This document shows, piece by piece, positions 10,755 to 23,530 of a DNA stretch of 64,000 nucleotides. How positions within the stretch are numbered: the stretch's first letter is position 1; each line of letters begins with the position of its first letter. The translations under genes were made by a program, and so were the position numbers. A model generated the notes under the pieces. It did no database searches and was not told where the DNA came from. It worked only from the letters and a program-made list of their open reading frames with translations. This DNA comes from Zantedeschia hybrid cultivar. Lineage: Eukaryota; Streptophyta; Magnoliopsida; Alismatales; Araceae. Where the stretch lies: the NCBI GenBank assembly GCA_030544215.1, contig JARZZO010000011.1, positions 8,480,001 through 8,544,000 of the forward strand. The letters are read 5' to 3'.

Positions 10755-13700
10755 ATGAACAGCCTGAGGGCGCTCTGCCGGCCGCCCCCGCACGGGTACC
10801 TCCTCCCCGCCTCCATCTCCTGCTGCCCATGCCAAGCACGCCTCCTCGGCTTCCCCTCCTCGCCCTCGTCGAGCCGCAGCCCCAACTTCCGCACCACTTC
10901 GCCTCCCTCCTGCCCCCTCTTCGACGCCCCCGCCAACCTCCACCGCGCGGGGCAGCGGAGGACCATCGCCAGGGCCTCCAACTGGACCTCGGACAAGTCC
11001 CCTTACGAGACCTTGGGTAATTCATGCCCTCTTCTCTAATAAAAGTTTCTTTAATTGGCACCAAGTTCGCTACTTTTTCTTGGGTTCTAAAATTAGTGGT
11101 CTCTTGCTGCCGTTGGATTGGCTACCCGTTTGTGTTATATTCCAAGGGGAGAAGTAATTTGAACGAAGCGTGCCTTATCCTTTAAAAAAGTCAGTGTTTT
11201 TTTTGAAGAATTGTGTAGAGAAATGCTAGTTACTCAGGTTTTATGGTGGTTATAGTTTGTGATTCAAGGGTGTGTTTTAGAGTTAACTTATTGTCTTTCT
11301 TCATCTGGGCATTGTTTCGTTTGTTTAATGCTTGCCCCTATTGTTTGCAGAGTTGGATAGGGATGCCGATGAGGAGATGATAAAGTCTGCCTATAGGCGG
11401 CTGGCGAAATATTACCACCCAGATGGTATGAATTCCCGTGGTCTTGCCTGTGTTCATAAAGATGTGGTATTGTGAATGTTTCACGGTTCTTCCTAGCTGA
11501 TCATAGAAGTATGGATCCTACTGTTGACTTCCTGAGCACATATTTCAGCTTTGTTTGCATTTGTGTTATGAGAGTTTTGATTTGATTTCTGGAATTAACT
11601 TCTTCCTAAATGGGATTCTGTCAAATGAAGTCTGCTATATGTCACTTACATGGTGCTTTCAATGAAAGTTACGTGGTTTACTATATATATATTGCGAGAA
11701 TAGACTGCTATATATAGGGAGGAATGCGTTACAGTGTGGAGGAGAAAAGATTATGCTTCTGTTTTAGTTGGGATTTATTAATTCAAGCTGATGTTTGTGG
11801 GTAAGGCATATCATACCTTCTTATTCACATTGGATATTATAACTAAGTTATCAAGTGTAATATAGGATATCAAAAAAGGAGCTTGGTAAATGCATGTTTT
11901 TATCCCCCTTCTGTCTATTGATCTTAAAAAGGATATGATCAAACTTGGATTGGACTGGAGCCAGGATTTCCATTTTGGAGTATGGGGTCATATTGGCAGG
12001 TAAGAAAGAAGAGATCCTAAAAGGACCTGGGAATGATCAAGAGATGACTTCTAGTCTCATCTCCTCTTCCTCAATCATCATCACTATTGCCATATCCTCC
12101 TCCACGCTTCTCCTTCCTCCTCCTCCTCCTCCTCCTCCTCCTCCTTCTATCTATCATCTTGGTCTTGGTCTTAGTTTCATCTTGGGACCCCGGAGAGAAA
12201 GAGATTTTGGAGAAATCTCAAAAGAAGGAAATCCATGGATTGGAGTCTGAACATTTAGACTAGTTTATCTTGGAAGATGACCAAATGATCACAAAACTTT
12301 GAAATAGCGAAGGGAAATAAACACAGAGCCCATTCACATTTTGGGCCAATCCAGCCTGACACCCTTTGTTTTTTTTTCCGGCCCATAAAAATAAAAAAAA
12401 GTAAAAAATTCTAAAGAAATATAAAAGAGGATATTACAATGTAAGAAGTAAGAACAACCAATTTGAAACCAAAACAAGTAGTTAGTTTTATTAAAAGACT
12501 TGTACATTTCATGTAGGCTTATCTATTGAAACATTATGCATAATCATTCCAAGACATGTAGGTACAGTAGGTTGCATACACATATGTTGGGATAATAAGA
12601 GAGTTGATGGATTTTTGACTTTCTACTCCATTTGGGAAAAGAAGAGAGTTGATGATACTTTTTAGGTCAATAAAAGCAGACGTTTCAAAAGAAACTTTAC
12701 TGGAAATTTCTTTGCAGAGCGGTCCCAAACATTTGGCATTCCTTTTATTTCTACTAGATATCTCTTTGCAGATTCGTTCCAAGCAATCATCATTCCTTTT
12801 ATTTCTCTTGACAGTGGGTGCTATATGCTTAAAAACTGGTCAAGGATCAGGTGACTGCTGACAAGTGTTTCTACTAGTGAGAGCCTTTTGCAACTATATC
12901 TTACACACCTAGACTGACTGGGCTTTTAAAGTTCAGTTCTGTCAGCTTGTTATTTAGGACAGCTCATCTGTCATGGATATCAAGTGATTCAATGTAGTTC
13001 AAAGATATTCATGATAGCGTTGTGACAAACTTTATTAAGTGCTGGCCTCTCAACCCAATGCATGCCCTCCTCCTTTCTCATCCTATCTCAGGACCAGTGA
13101 TGACAGAGTTAAATGGGGTGAGGCTCTGCTGCTGGTGGTGTACCCAGAAGGGACTGATACACCTTTCATTGTTTGACTTGATCAGCAGTTTTTACATTCA
13201 ATCACTTTATTTTCCTTTGCTTTATTTATGGCAAAAATCTTGTATACTTAATAAAAATTAAAGCATGGATATCTAGCTGATCACGTTTATTTTGCTTAAG
13301 TGTATGATGGAAGGGGGACTCTTGAGGAAGGAGAAACAGCAGAAGCTCGGTTTATCAAGATTCAAGCTGCCTATGAAGTTTTGGTAGATGATGAGAAGAG
13401 AAGGGAATATGATAGCGAGCACCGTGTGAATCCAGTGAAGGTACTGTTTACTTATCCACAAGCTATGTATATTTGCAAACTCAGTTTCCTTTTATCCGAC
13501 TGTAGCTTTCAAAGATTATAGTGTTTTATTTTCCACAGAGGCCTCAGAATTCTTGGATGAGGACTGTTTACATGTTCTATGACTTCTGTCGTTTGCTCTA
13601 ACTGAGATAGAGAGCTTCTCCATTAGGAGAATTTCTGACATTTGTCAGTTTATGAAATTTAAACACAGAAAATTTATCTTGAAACATTACTGGCATGTGA

Positions 13701-16700
13701 ATTGTAAACTAGTAAATTCACCTTGAAAGAATATTGGTATGGCTTAATGCTGCTATCCACTATTGCTAGTTTGATTGTATCTTCTTCTTGAATTTTTCCC
13801 CCTTTCTGTTTGCCCTGTTAGGCTTCTCAAGCATGGATGGAATGGGTGATGAAAAAGCGAAAAGCTTTTTATCAACGAGGTGAGATGGCAATTGCAGCTT
13901 GGGATGAGCAGCAGCAACTTGAATTGAATCTCCGTGCACGCCATCTCTCAAGGTCTAAGGTAAGCATCACATACATATTTTTTAAAATATATTTGCCCTT
14001 TGTTTCTAAATGCCTTGATAGAACTGTATGATGTTGTTGCTGTCTTGCCAGGTATATCCAATTCCCATCGACATTCTACCGTGCTTTAGGCAGAAATTGC
14101 CATGCATTTCATATTGTTTTAAGATATGGATAGGATGTGGTTACTTAAAGTATGTACACATAAGATTTTAAAATGTTTCAAGTATCAATTATCCATATAT
14201 GTATGGTTGCCATAAAAGGGCCATATATTCAACATGCTTTTTGTCCTTGAGAACTCATGTATGCATCACAATATTTTTTTTATCATTTTTTAATAGGTCC
14301 TGATTTTGTCTTATCCAAGTACAAATAGTCATGGAATAGGGAACTACAGCACTCTTTGGATTCTCTTGTTCCTTCAAGAAAACACGATCTGAGAAATAGT
14401 ATAATGACATCTTAAACTTTTTGACATTAAAGTGTGTTTCTGAAACTGCCATTATGTGAAATGAGGCTACTTTGGCCTTTCATGTAATGACAGAGGTAGT
14501 TTGGAGAAACAGAGTGACAAGTGTGTCATATTGATCTCAGGAGCTCTGCAGGTGTATGTAAAGCAATTCCATGTGGTGAATAGTGCACAATGAGACTAAT
14601 GTCCTGGAACATCAGAGGCTTAAATGGGAAACATAAACAAATGACGATTAGAGAATTCATTAAGAGATGCCATGTGGAGATTGTATGCTTGGTGGAGACT
14701 AAGATGGACACTTTTGATCAACTGCAGGTGCAAGCTAGTACAGGCTTCAGGACAGCTGATTTTGTTTTTATAAGGGTATAAGGAAAATCAGGGGGTATTT
14801 TAATTGCTTGGGATTGTGGAAGTTGGGGAGGGAACTCCTGGAGGTGGCGGAGTACTCTGTTATTGTGAAGTTGGTCTATAATATCATCGGAATAGAATGG
14901 ATGTTCTCGGGGGTGTATAGTCCAAATAACTATACAGAAAGGAGAACTGTGTATGAGGAGTTAACCCAGTGCAAATGTAATTTCAATCTTCCATGTTGTG
15001 TAACAGGAGATTTTAACGAGGTCAATAATTCATCAGAAAGGAGTAAAGGAGGTGGAATGACTAAGGGCATGAAAGAATTTGACAGCTGGATAAGTGATGG
15101 AGGTCTGATAGACTTGCCATCAACAAACAGAAACTTCACATGGTGCAATTCAGAAGAGAACCTGTCAATGTCAAGAATTGATAGAGTTCTCATTGATGAT
15201 AGATGGGATGAGCTTTTTCCGTTGTCAAGGTGCAGTGGACAGTCCAGAACAGTGTCTGATCATGGTGCTTTGTTGCTAGAATGTGATCAGATGAATGTCA
15301 AAAATAGGCCATTTCGATTGGGGAAAAAAAAAGTTTGCTGGCTAATGAACAATTCAAATTATTGGTGAATAATGCATGGATGAAGGATGTTTCTCATAAG
15401 TCTGGTTTGAAACTCTTGGCAATAAAACTTAGGGGCCTGAAGAAAGCTATCAAAGCTTGGGTGGCTGAGTGGAAGGTAGATCAACATAATTATAAACAGG
15501 GAATTCTGGATGAAATGCACAGTTTGGAAATGATAGAAGAACAAAGGGTGTTAACATCACAGGAAAAGATAAAGCTTACTACCCTCAAGCTCATATTTCT
15601 TGATTGGAATATGGAAGAGGAAACAAGGTGGAGACAAAGGTCTAGAATTCAGTGGCTTCAGGAGGGAGATAATAACACAAGATTTTTTCACATGATGGCG
15701 AATGGGTGGCAGAGAAGGAATTTCATCTCCTCCTTAAACATTAATAGGAGTTGGGTAGAAGATGAAGAAATTATTTTTGGATAAATAATCAGTTTTTTAT
15801 AAATCTTTGTTTACAGCAGAACACTGGTGGTACCCCAAGTGGCAAGATCAGGAGACTGTTAAACTGAGCTCAGAAGAACAATTGTTCCTTATTGCACGGT
15901 TGCACCTATTGCAGATGAGGAAATTGAAGCTGCAGTGTTCAGCCTTGGTGGTAAAAAGGCACCAGGGTGGACGGCTTTCCAATGTTCTTTTACCAAACCT
16001 TCTGGGAAATACTCAAAGGAGATGTGAAGCAGGCGGTTGCAGATTGGTTTTCCAAACAATAGAGGTGGAGAGTTTGTAAACTAGACTTTCGTTGTACTTC
16101 TACCAAAGAAAATAGATGCAGTAGAGTTGAAAGATTTTAATCCTATCAGTTTGTTAAATAGGTCTTACAAGATCTTCATGAGATTTTCGCTACCAGATTG
16201 GGGAAAGTGATAGGAAAGCTTATAAAGGAATATTGATGCTTTTGTGCCAGGAAGGAAGCTCTTTGACGCCTTTCTAATAGCTCATGAGGTGTGTTTTCGA
16301 TGAAGCAAGGGAAGAAACAAGGTCTGGTAATCAAATTAGATTTTAATAAAGCATATGATAGGGTGTCTTGGCTGTGTTTATGGAATGTAATGTCACTTCA
16401 TGGGTTCCCAACAGAATGGATAGAGATTTTGAATAATTGTCTTAATACAGCATCCTTTTCTATGATAATTAATGGGAATATTACTGGATTTTTCAAAAGC
16501 TCGTGAGGCCTTCATCAAGGAGATCCCCTATCTCCTTTTCTATTTATTCTAGTAGCGAATGTGCTCAGCAGACTTTGCCAGAAAGCGGAGGCTGCAGGCT
16601 GGTTTAAAGGAATCACAATTCTCAGAACTCCGATCAGTGTCTCTCATATGCAGTAGCAGATGACACACCCATTTTCATGGAAGCGGGAGTGGAAGAAGTC

Positions 16701-17771
16701 AAGAATCTGGTTTTCATTTTGAAGAACTTTGAATATACATCAGGCTTGAAGATTAATTTTAAGAAGAGTTCTTTAGTGGGAATTAATATGGAGGAACATA
16801 TTAGTAACGAGTGTGCCCAGATTATGTGCTGCAAGGTGGAGCAACTTCCTTTTGTTTATTTGGGTCTGCCTTCACATTACAAATCTATCAAAAAGGGTGA
16901 TTGGGAGCCAATTATATCCAGAATGAAAAGGAAATTACCAATCTGGAAGGCGTGACATCTCAGTTTAGGAGGCAAAATAACTCTTCTACATTCAGTCTTA
17001 TCTTCTATTCCTTTGCATTTTATGTCAGTATTTGCCATGACAAAATCAGTAGTCAGTAGAGAGGACAAAATTAGAAGAGGTTTTTGTATTTCCGGGGGGG
17101 GGAGAGAAGAGGGGGTTGAAAATGTGGGTTCCAAGGCTGTACCTCTGGTCAGTTGGAGCAAAGGGTGCAGAACGGTCAAATAAGGAGGTTTGGGAGTGAA
17201 GAATTTAGTCTCCATGAACTTAGCCCTGCTGGGTAAATGGTACCGGGAAATGCTTTCACATAATGAACTGTTGTGGAAATAGGAACTATCGAGATTTCTT
17301 GTATTTATAATGATGATATTCTAAAAAATATAATTAATTAAATTGTGGCAAATACTAGAGATCTGGTACAATCTTATCTTAATTCTTAGCCACTGCACGC
17401 ATGTATGCGTATGACAAATATCGACCATTGGGTCTACCGTATGCTCATTTGTCATTTGGAGGTTGGTTTGGGGCTAGTTCCTCAAACCACTCAGCTGTTG
17501 TAAGCCCCCAAAAAAATCTCTTTTTTATGTTTAAGTGTCATCCTGTGCATATCAACAGGTCGACCCCGAAGAAGAGAGAAGAATACTGGCCAGGGAGAAG
17601 AAAGCAGCCCTGGAAAACTTCTCCATCACCCTGAAACGACATACTTTGGTCCTGAAGAAAAGGGATCTGATGCGGAAGAAAGCAGAGGACGAAAAGAGGA
17701 AAATGATAAATCAACTCCTAGCTGCAGAGGGCCTTGAGCTTGACACCGACAATGACGAAGAAGCAGTGTAA
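10755..17771 (+). CDS. J-domain (DnaJ-like) protein, probably plastid-targeted, five exons
   Basis: Exons are 10755-11016, 11351-11425, 13301-13440, 13822-13959 and 17559-17771. All junctions are GT-AG, phases fit, and together they encode 275 residues. Residues 1 to about 75 are rich in Ser, Pro, Arg and Ala with few acidic residues, like a chloroplast transit peptide. The J domain follows (about 82-147): SPYETLELDRDADEEMIK, then YRRLAKYYHPD with the HPD tripeptide that stimulates Hsp70 ATPase, then FIKIQAAYEVLVDDEKRREYD. The C-terminal ~110 residues are highly charged and helical, with no zinc finger or C-terminal DnaJ substrate domain, so this is a class III (type C) J-protein. It probably recruits a plastid Hsp70; the client is unknown. 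The 3.6 kb last intron contains a decayed LINE. Exon 1 is much more GC-rich than the other exons, as in many monocot genes. Confidence 0.88.
12112..12145. repeat. (TCC)n microsatellite in intron 2 of the J-protein gene
   Basis: About eleven tandem TCC triplets lie within the second intron, inside a locally open frame that is not an exon. Confidence 0.9.
14530..17281 (+). pseudogene. Decayed L1-type LINE ORF2 inside intron 4 of the J-protein gene
   Basis: The insert starts with an AP-endonuclease domain (MRLMSWNIRGLNGKHKQM, from 14590; CLVETKMD; TGDFNEV near 15005; SDHGALL near 15258). A reverse transcriptase follows (VIKLDFNKAYDRVSW near 16330). It is read only by hopping between six frames (14590-14781, 14808-15368, 15335-15784, 15807-16079, 16291-16506, 16677-16955), so it is dead. 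The catalytic YADD region near 16648-16665 is disrupted by what looks like a single-base loss that shifts the frame. ORF1 is missing, and the sequence stops near 17281 before the usual zf-RVT end. It lies in the same orientation as the host gene. Confidence 0.85.
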
Positions 17772-18240
17772 CATCATTCATTTGACATTTGTTAGTCATA
17801 TGTTGCAAAGCTAGCCGGTAGCATGCCCTTGACGCTGTTGTTTATATCTGAATTAATTATGCGCAAATGTATATAATGATTATTGTATGCTGCTTCTAGG
17901 GAAAAAGGGAAAGAAAAACAAAGAAAATTTGAGTGAAACAGGAGGTTTCTGTACTAGCTTTTGTTTCTTATGCTATTCTTTTGCGCAAGGGAAAGGTGGT
18001 TATATGTAAACATGCACGCATGTGAGGAATGCTTCTATGCAGCCTGCCTCTTTTAACAGTTCTGTCGCACATGAAAAATGCACTGTCAGTTGCTGATCCG
18101 ATGATTGTGATGTGCAAGCCAGATTCTCTTCTGTATGACACGATTGATAACTCAGGACTTCGGTTGGTAGCCATTCCAACAGTTCGTGGGTTCGATCTAA
18201 ACCATCCTCGCATGGTGTGAATCGGAAAGTTGTGCCCCAT
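17772..18240 (+). other. 3' flank of the J-protein gene
   Basis: This is probable 3' UTR and downstream DNA. No canonical AATAAA was picked out, and no other gene is visible. Confidence 0.4.
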
Positions 18241-18249
18241 CTCTCACAC

Positions 18250-18660
18250 GGTAGTTTTTCCGGGGTTTATTAGGCAACCGGATTTCCTTTGACATCTATA
18301 AAAAATAAAAAAATGACACCATTGAAACCCATATGCGAGTACCAAAAGTGCCCTCTTCCCTTTCCCAGCTCCTCCCTCATCTTTCCCGGTCTGTGTCTTC
18401 AAGCTCACTTCCTCTCCAAACCCTACTTGTGTCTTCTCTAGCACTGCCGTTATATAACATCTGCCAGCGTCATCTTCTCCGGCGCCGCCATTATCTCCGG
18501 ACATACTTTCTCCCTCCACCTCGGGCCAACGGCGATGCTTGCGAGCTTGAAGATGGCACCACCTTGAGCATCAAGGGCCACATCGACAAAGTTGATTTTA
18601 AACAGAACCAACCAAGTGGGATGGGTTGTTTGACTTTTTGACTTCTTTTTGAGAGGTCAC
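18250..18660. other. Unassigned segment with a GC-rich open frame
   Basis: An open frame at 18333-18641 (102 codons) ends in a GC-rich part encoding GTTLSIKGHIDKVDFK. No family was recognised and no splice signals make it a clear exon. It could be a captured gene fragment or a chance frame. Confidence 0.25.
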
Positions 18661-19146
18661 AGGTTCATGTTGGTACATAAGACTCCTAAGATTCACTTGG
18701 GTCTGAAATTAAAATTAGTCTCCTAAATATGCATATGTCTGACCAATTGAGCCACGCTTAAAGAAAGACTATAAACAAATTCAGCTCATGATTGGTTGTC
18801 CCATCTTATATATTCAAATAAAAGAGATAATTTTATATTAACCATTCTTGTATGTTAAATTTTAAAAATGACATACATGCGTTCATATTGTGTATCCCAT
18901 ATATTCTTATAAAATAATATATGAAACGTTTATATACATCACATATATCGCATTGCTGTGGCATTTTTGAAATATTATGCACATTAGGAGGGAAGATAGG
19001 ACAATAAGTAAATAGCATAGCATGTTCAAAATTCAACATACAAGAGTAGTTAATATGTAAATAAGCATTTGTATTTTCGCAACATGTCTCATCCATTAAT
19101 ATCAGAATCGTTAATACTACAATAACTTTGAGAATGGAAACTAGAT

Positions 19147-19470
<324 letters not shown>

Positions 19471-19677
19471 GGTTCCTATATATTCATCATATATGCACAG
19501 AAACTTCTGGGACGAAGTGTACTTTCGCTCGCATCATTAACAAACTAGGGTTCTTTTTATGAGGCATCTCTTGGGCCGTACATGTTTGCGGCAGCTAAAG
19601 GTTGCCAATGTTCTACGCCGTCTACTGTCGACGTGTTCCGTCGTTCTTTGTAGCTTTCTGTCGAACAGCTTGCGGGG

Positions 19678-20856
19678 ATGGTGCCACTGTGGCTTGCCAA
19701 GCAGCAGCAGCAGCAACGATGGCTGCTTCCATGGCTCTCCTATCACCTGCTTCTGCCGTCGTCCCGCCTCCGCCTCCTCACAGGACTCTGCCCCTTCTCC
19801 AACGCCACGCCAAGCCCGCCGCTGCCGCCGGCGGAACCAGCCCACTTCATGGTGGACTACCTCGTCGGTTCGTGCGGGCTCTCCAGTTCCCATGCGGCGA
19901 AGGCGGCCAGGCACCTCGCCCACCTCAAATCCTCCGAGAGGCCCGACGCCGTCCTCCGACTGCTGAAGGAGGTGGGCCTCTGCGGCTCCCAGATCAGGCG
20001 CCTCGTGCAGACCTTCCCCAGGGTTCTCGTCGCCGACCCGGAGATGACCTTGGAACCCAAGATCAGAGCGCTCCAGGAAGCGGGCTTCTCCAAGCCCGAG
20101 CTCGCTGAGCTTATATCCGTCAACCCCAACGCCATCCGCCGCCGCGACGCCGCGCACAAGATCGAGATTTGGAGGAAGTTGCTCGGGAACAACCAAAAAC
20201 TCCTCAAACTCGCCAAGAATACTCACATGTTGTGCCACAAGGTGGCTGGGACGGCCCACCCTAACTTCTCTTTTCTACGGAGCGTGGGTTTGCCTGATGA
20301 GGAGATCTTGAGGATTGTTGTGAAGTGCCCACGTTTGATCACAACTAAACTGGAGAGGATCATGTCCATAGTTGAAAGGGTGAAGAGTTTAGGGATTGCG
20401 CCTGGTTCAAAGAAGTTTCGCAAAGCACTGTCCAGCGTCTTCCAGCTCAGCCTGACCACTCTGGAAGCCAAGTCCAAGCTTCTGAGGAGCTATGGATGGT
20501 CAGAGGATGAGCTACTCTTAGCAATCCAGACATGGCCGGAAATCTTGATATTATCCGAGGAAAAGATCAGGAGGGGGATGGGTTTCCTTTTGAACCGAGC
20601 CGGGTGTCAGCCCTCCTACGTCGCTCGGCACTCTGTGCTCCTGAGCTACAGCATTGATAGGAGGATGCTGCCCAGATACTGTGTTTTACAGTTCTTGAAG
20701 AAGAAAGGGCTACTCCGCGGTGAGGACAGACTTTTAACGGCGATGCTGCCAAGCGAGAGGAACTTTGTGGTGAAGTACATTACCCCAATCAGAGAGAATG
20801 TTCCTGAAATGCTTGAGGCTTACCCTATGATTAGTGCAATACAAATTGCCTTGTAA
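19678..20856 (+). CDS. mTERF family protein, cluster gene 1 (392 aa, single exon)
   Basis: Mitochondrial transcription termination factor (mTERF) proteins are superhelical, nucleic-acid-binding organellar proteins made of ~30-residue helical repeats. They act in transcription, splicing or translation in mitochondria or plastids. Residues 1 to about 50 are rich in Gln, Leu, Arg and Ser with almost no acidic residues, which suggests an organellar targeting peptide. The typical plant start of the mTERF region follows (FMVDYLVGSCGLSSSHAAK, from about residue 57). Repeated units come next, such as IRRLVQTFPRVLVADPEMTL, EAGFSKPELAELIS and LLSYSIDRRMLPRYCVLQFL. The C-terminus is ENVPEMLEAYPMI and a TAA stop. 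Length and lack of introns fit the plant-specific expanded subfamily. The first ATG of this frame was chosen because the copies at 27752, 35147 and 43425 start at the same place. The exact organelle and target are unknown. Confidence 0.9.
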   Translation: MVPLWLAKQQQQQRWLLPWLSYHLLLPSSRLRLLTGLCPFSNATPSPPLPPAEPAHFMVDYLVGSCGLSSSHAAKAARHLAHLKSSERPDAVLRLLKEVGLCGSQIRRLVQTFPRVLVADPEMTLEPKIRALQEAGFSKPELAELISVNPNAIRRRDAAHKIEIWRKLLGNNQKLLKLAKNTHMLCHKVAGTAHPNFSFLRSVGLPDEEILRIVVKCPRLITTKLERIMSIVERVKSLGIAPGSKKFRKALSSVFQLSLTTLEAKSKLLRSYGWSEDELLLAIQTWPEILILSEEKIRRGMGFLLNRAGCQPSYVARHSVLLSYSIDRRMLPRYCVLQFLKKKGLLRGEDRLLTAMLPSERNFVVKYITPIRENVPEMLEAYPMISAIQIAL

Positions 20857-21530
20857 TGTTAAGATGTTACAGGTAGCTCTTTTCCAGTTCCACTGTGGGA
20901 GTTTTGAAGAGGGTGCTGAAAGCTTGGCACTGATTCATAGGTCCACATCCTTGTTCCAACTTCCAACGTAAAAAATAGCAATGATTCATAGCTCTCCACA
21001 GCATTGCTCTAATGTCAAACTGATCCAAATTGGAGACAATGGAAACAAAATTGCAAATTGCCCAAGCACAAGGATCTCTGAAGATCCCGCTTCATGCTAT
21101 TTTTGGGTGTGCAAATTCGGTCAAGCCATCTTGTGTGCTAATAGTTGTAGTATGTCGCAGCCTTGTTCCTCTGAGAATCACCTCATGTCTGCCCTCTTAT
21201 CGGGGTTATGTGGACAATCTTTCCAGTTTTTCTTTTCTGCTTCAGTTTTTACTTTGCTTTTTCATCTTTATGTAGATTGCAAACAACTCTTTAATTTGTT
21301 TATTTGTTTGTACTAATATACTTTATTCTTGATATTCATGGGAATGGCTGACTACTTAAATTCCTGTTTCTTGGACAGATCCTGACAAGCCTGTCCAGTG
21401 TGCAAGGTAGGAGACTTCTCGATGCTTATAGTCAAGCAACACTTTATGCTTCAGCCATTAGCATGTGTTAATAGAGAAGGTGCCTTATCGGCTGACATAT
21501 CATAGGCAATGAGCGTTAATTTTTGAGTTG
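20857..21530 (+). other. 3' flank of mTERF gene 1
   Basis: This non-coding sequence is shared with 28931-29540 (copy B) and more weakly with 44643-45120. Short open frames are not conserved between the copies. It probably contains the 3' UTR. Confidence 0.5.
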
Positions 21531-23530
21531 TTAGCAAATACCCCCCTAAAGAATCATATATGCAGGAAACTCCCTGTAAAATGCATATATGCAAAAGAAT
21601 GCCTATATAATGATTGCATATGCAACTGTCAAGTCTACCTTCACTCACATCACTAACAAAATAGGGCTTGTTTTATAATAAGAAGAAAGTTTAGTGGGAT
21701 TTTTACATGCATCTATAATTCATTTTTTTCGGGCATATATGAGATCCCTTTAGGGGGTAGGCTACAACCTTCCATAGTCAATGGATGATCTATCTAATGT
21801 TTTCTTGATAGGCACAACATTACACAGGACCCTGATGCATCACGAGGGCTTGGCATTGAATTCGGGATCAATTAGTCAATTGATGATTGCTGTGCACCTT
21901 CTAATCAATCATTAAACCATATTTGGCGCACAGATCATTCTGCCTGAACTCAGAAAACTTAGTTGTAGTGATCCACAGTGGACATAAGTAATTCAATTTA
22001 TTTTGCTGTATATATGGGATGACATGTGGACTGGAAGTAACATGTGACATGTAATCTGTTGCATAATCTTTTGGCAAATGTTGGGGATTTGTGGAGAGTT
22101 CAGGGAAAAATCATAGGGACATATTCAAGGATAACTGCCAGGACAAATAAAGATAAAACACACTCAAGTACCCATTTATGAAAATGCACATCTTAGGGAT
22201 TATGCTTTTGTGTTCCTATAAGATGGCTGTAGTAATGATTAAAAATTTAGCTCTGATGTACCTTTTTTTATCAATTTATCTCAATGTCATGCATTCTATT
22301 TCCTGTCCTTTTTTCCATTTTGGTATTTTCACTCTGTGGAAAACAAAATATCTTTGGCTAGGTTGCAATTTACAGTTTTAGTTGCTGTTTATGAATCATT
22401 TAGATGTGTCCATCCCAGTAAAGCATCTATGCATGACCCAATCAGATTTTTTTAGTCGCCTAAACCTCACCGGCGAGGCACATATTACAGTGACCGTGTC
22501 AGTGCTCTCTTATTGTTATGGGACCAAGGAAAAAGGATAACTGGGAAAGGCAAGAAATGTTACAAGTACTTTTTGGCCTAACTTAGTTAGCTAATTTTGG
22601 CAATACGAGCTCTCTGTTTGTCTGTTTTTCACTCAGGATCACTATCCCTGGAAAGACATGGGAAATGCACTGTTTGGGTTATACTGATTGATAATAGCTG
22701 TTAATTAATTTATTATTAAGCTTATCCCACTACTTTCATGATGTCTTGGTGGACACAACAAAGATTCTTTAGTGATGTCATTTCCCTTCCATGCTGGGTT
22801 CCCAATTTGAGCTTAGAAAGACTGGTACATGATTCTCTGGCAATGGCCCGAGTCATACAAGTGCAGTAATTGTTGGCCAAAAGTTAGCATAGTGATCTTA
22901 GATAACTTAGGATCTAGAGCTTAGCTGAATTTGGTAGAATGAAGGTGCTGATTTGGGAGTTGCACTTGCATCTGATATAAATTATCAGCCAAATATAACA
23001 ACAGAAAGCAGAATTCTCAAATAAGCTAGTTGCCTGCATTCTGATTCTTGAATTCCAAGTTTGGGAAAAAAAACTTCCCAAACAATGGTGTCTGTTATTG
23101 CAATGGGAAGAATGATGATGAAAAGACCCATAAGCATTGTTTGTGTATTGAAGTTTTGGTCATACTGAAGAACTCTTCTTTACGTCTTTGACATTCTGGG
23201 TTGCCAGCAGCCCTCAGAAGGAAATATGACCCATCACGGTGATCCAAGTTTGTGCTCAAGCATATAAGAAGATTTGGAAGTTTCATGGGTAGCAATGTTC
23301 AGTAATGATGGATTGTGGAAGTTGCCTTCACCGATCCTCGTGTGATGGGCACAAAGTTGTTCATTGGTTCCATGTACATTTGGATGTTATGGATATGGGG
23401 ACCTAGTCTATTCGTTAGCATGTGGAACATACTTGGAATTCACAGTGAGGCAACATGACCTCCTAGCGGAAATCAGAATCATTGATCAGAAACTCTAAAA
23501 TGATGAATTTGACCAAAAAGAGTCGCAGAA
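21530..23530 (+). repeat. Cluster-associated non-coding block, copy A
   Basis: Landmarks in order are ACCCCCCTAAAGAATCATAT, AAGTCTACCTTCACTCACAT, CTGATGCATCACGAGGGC, TGGAAAACAAAATATCTTTG, ATGCATGACCCAATCA, CCCACTACTTTCATGAT and GACATTCTGGGTTGCCAGCA. The same order is found at 29540-30785, 30795-32800, 45340-46545 (partial), 46546-49335 and 53490-54085 (partial). Frames are not conserved, so it is not protein-coding. Its identity is unknown. Confidence 0.8.

Noticed and set aside
10604..11064. Arg/Glu-rich minus-strand frames opposite exon 1 of the J-protein gene
   Set aside because: They mirror the GC-rich exon and CT repeat on the other strand.
19537..20259. A 240-codon minus-strand frame opposite mTERF gene 1, also opposite gene 2
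   Set aside because: It is an antisense shadow of GC-rich coding sequence with no start context or known domain.
21826..21895. A short frame (QDPDASRGLG...) conserved in several copies of the non-coding block
   Set aside because: Copies differ at amino-acid-changing positions as often as elsewhere, copy C has a stop, and no splice or start context supports translation.
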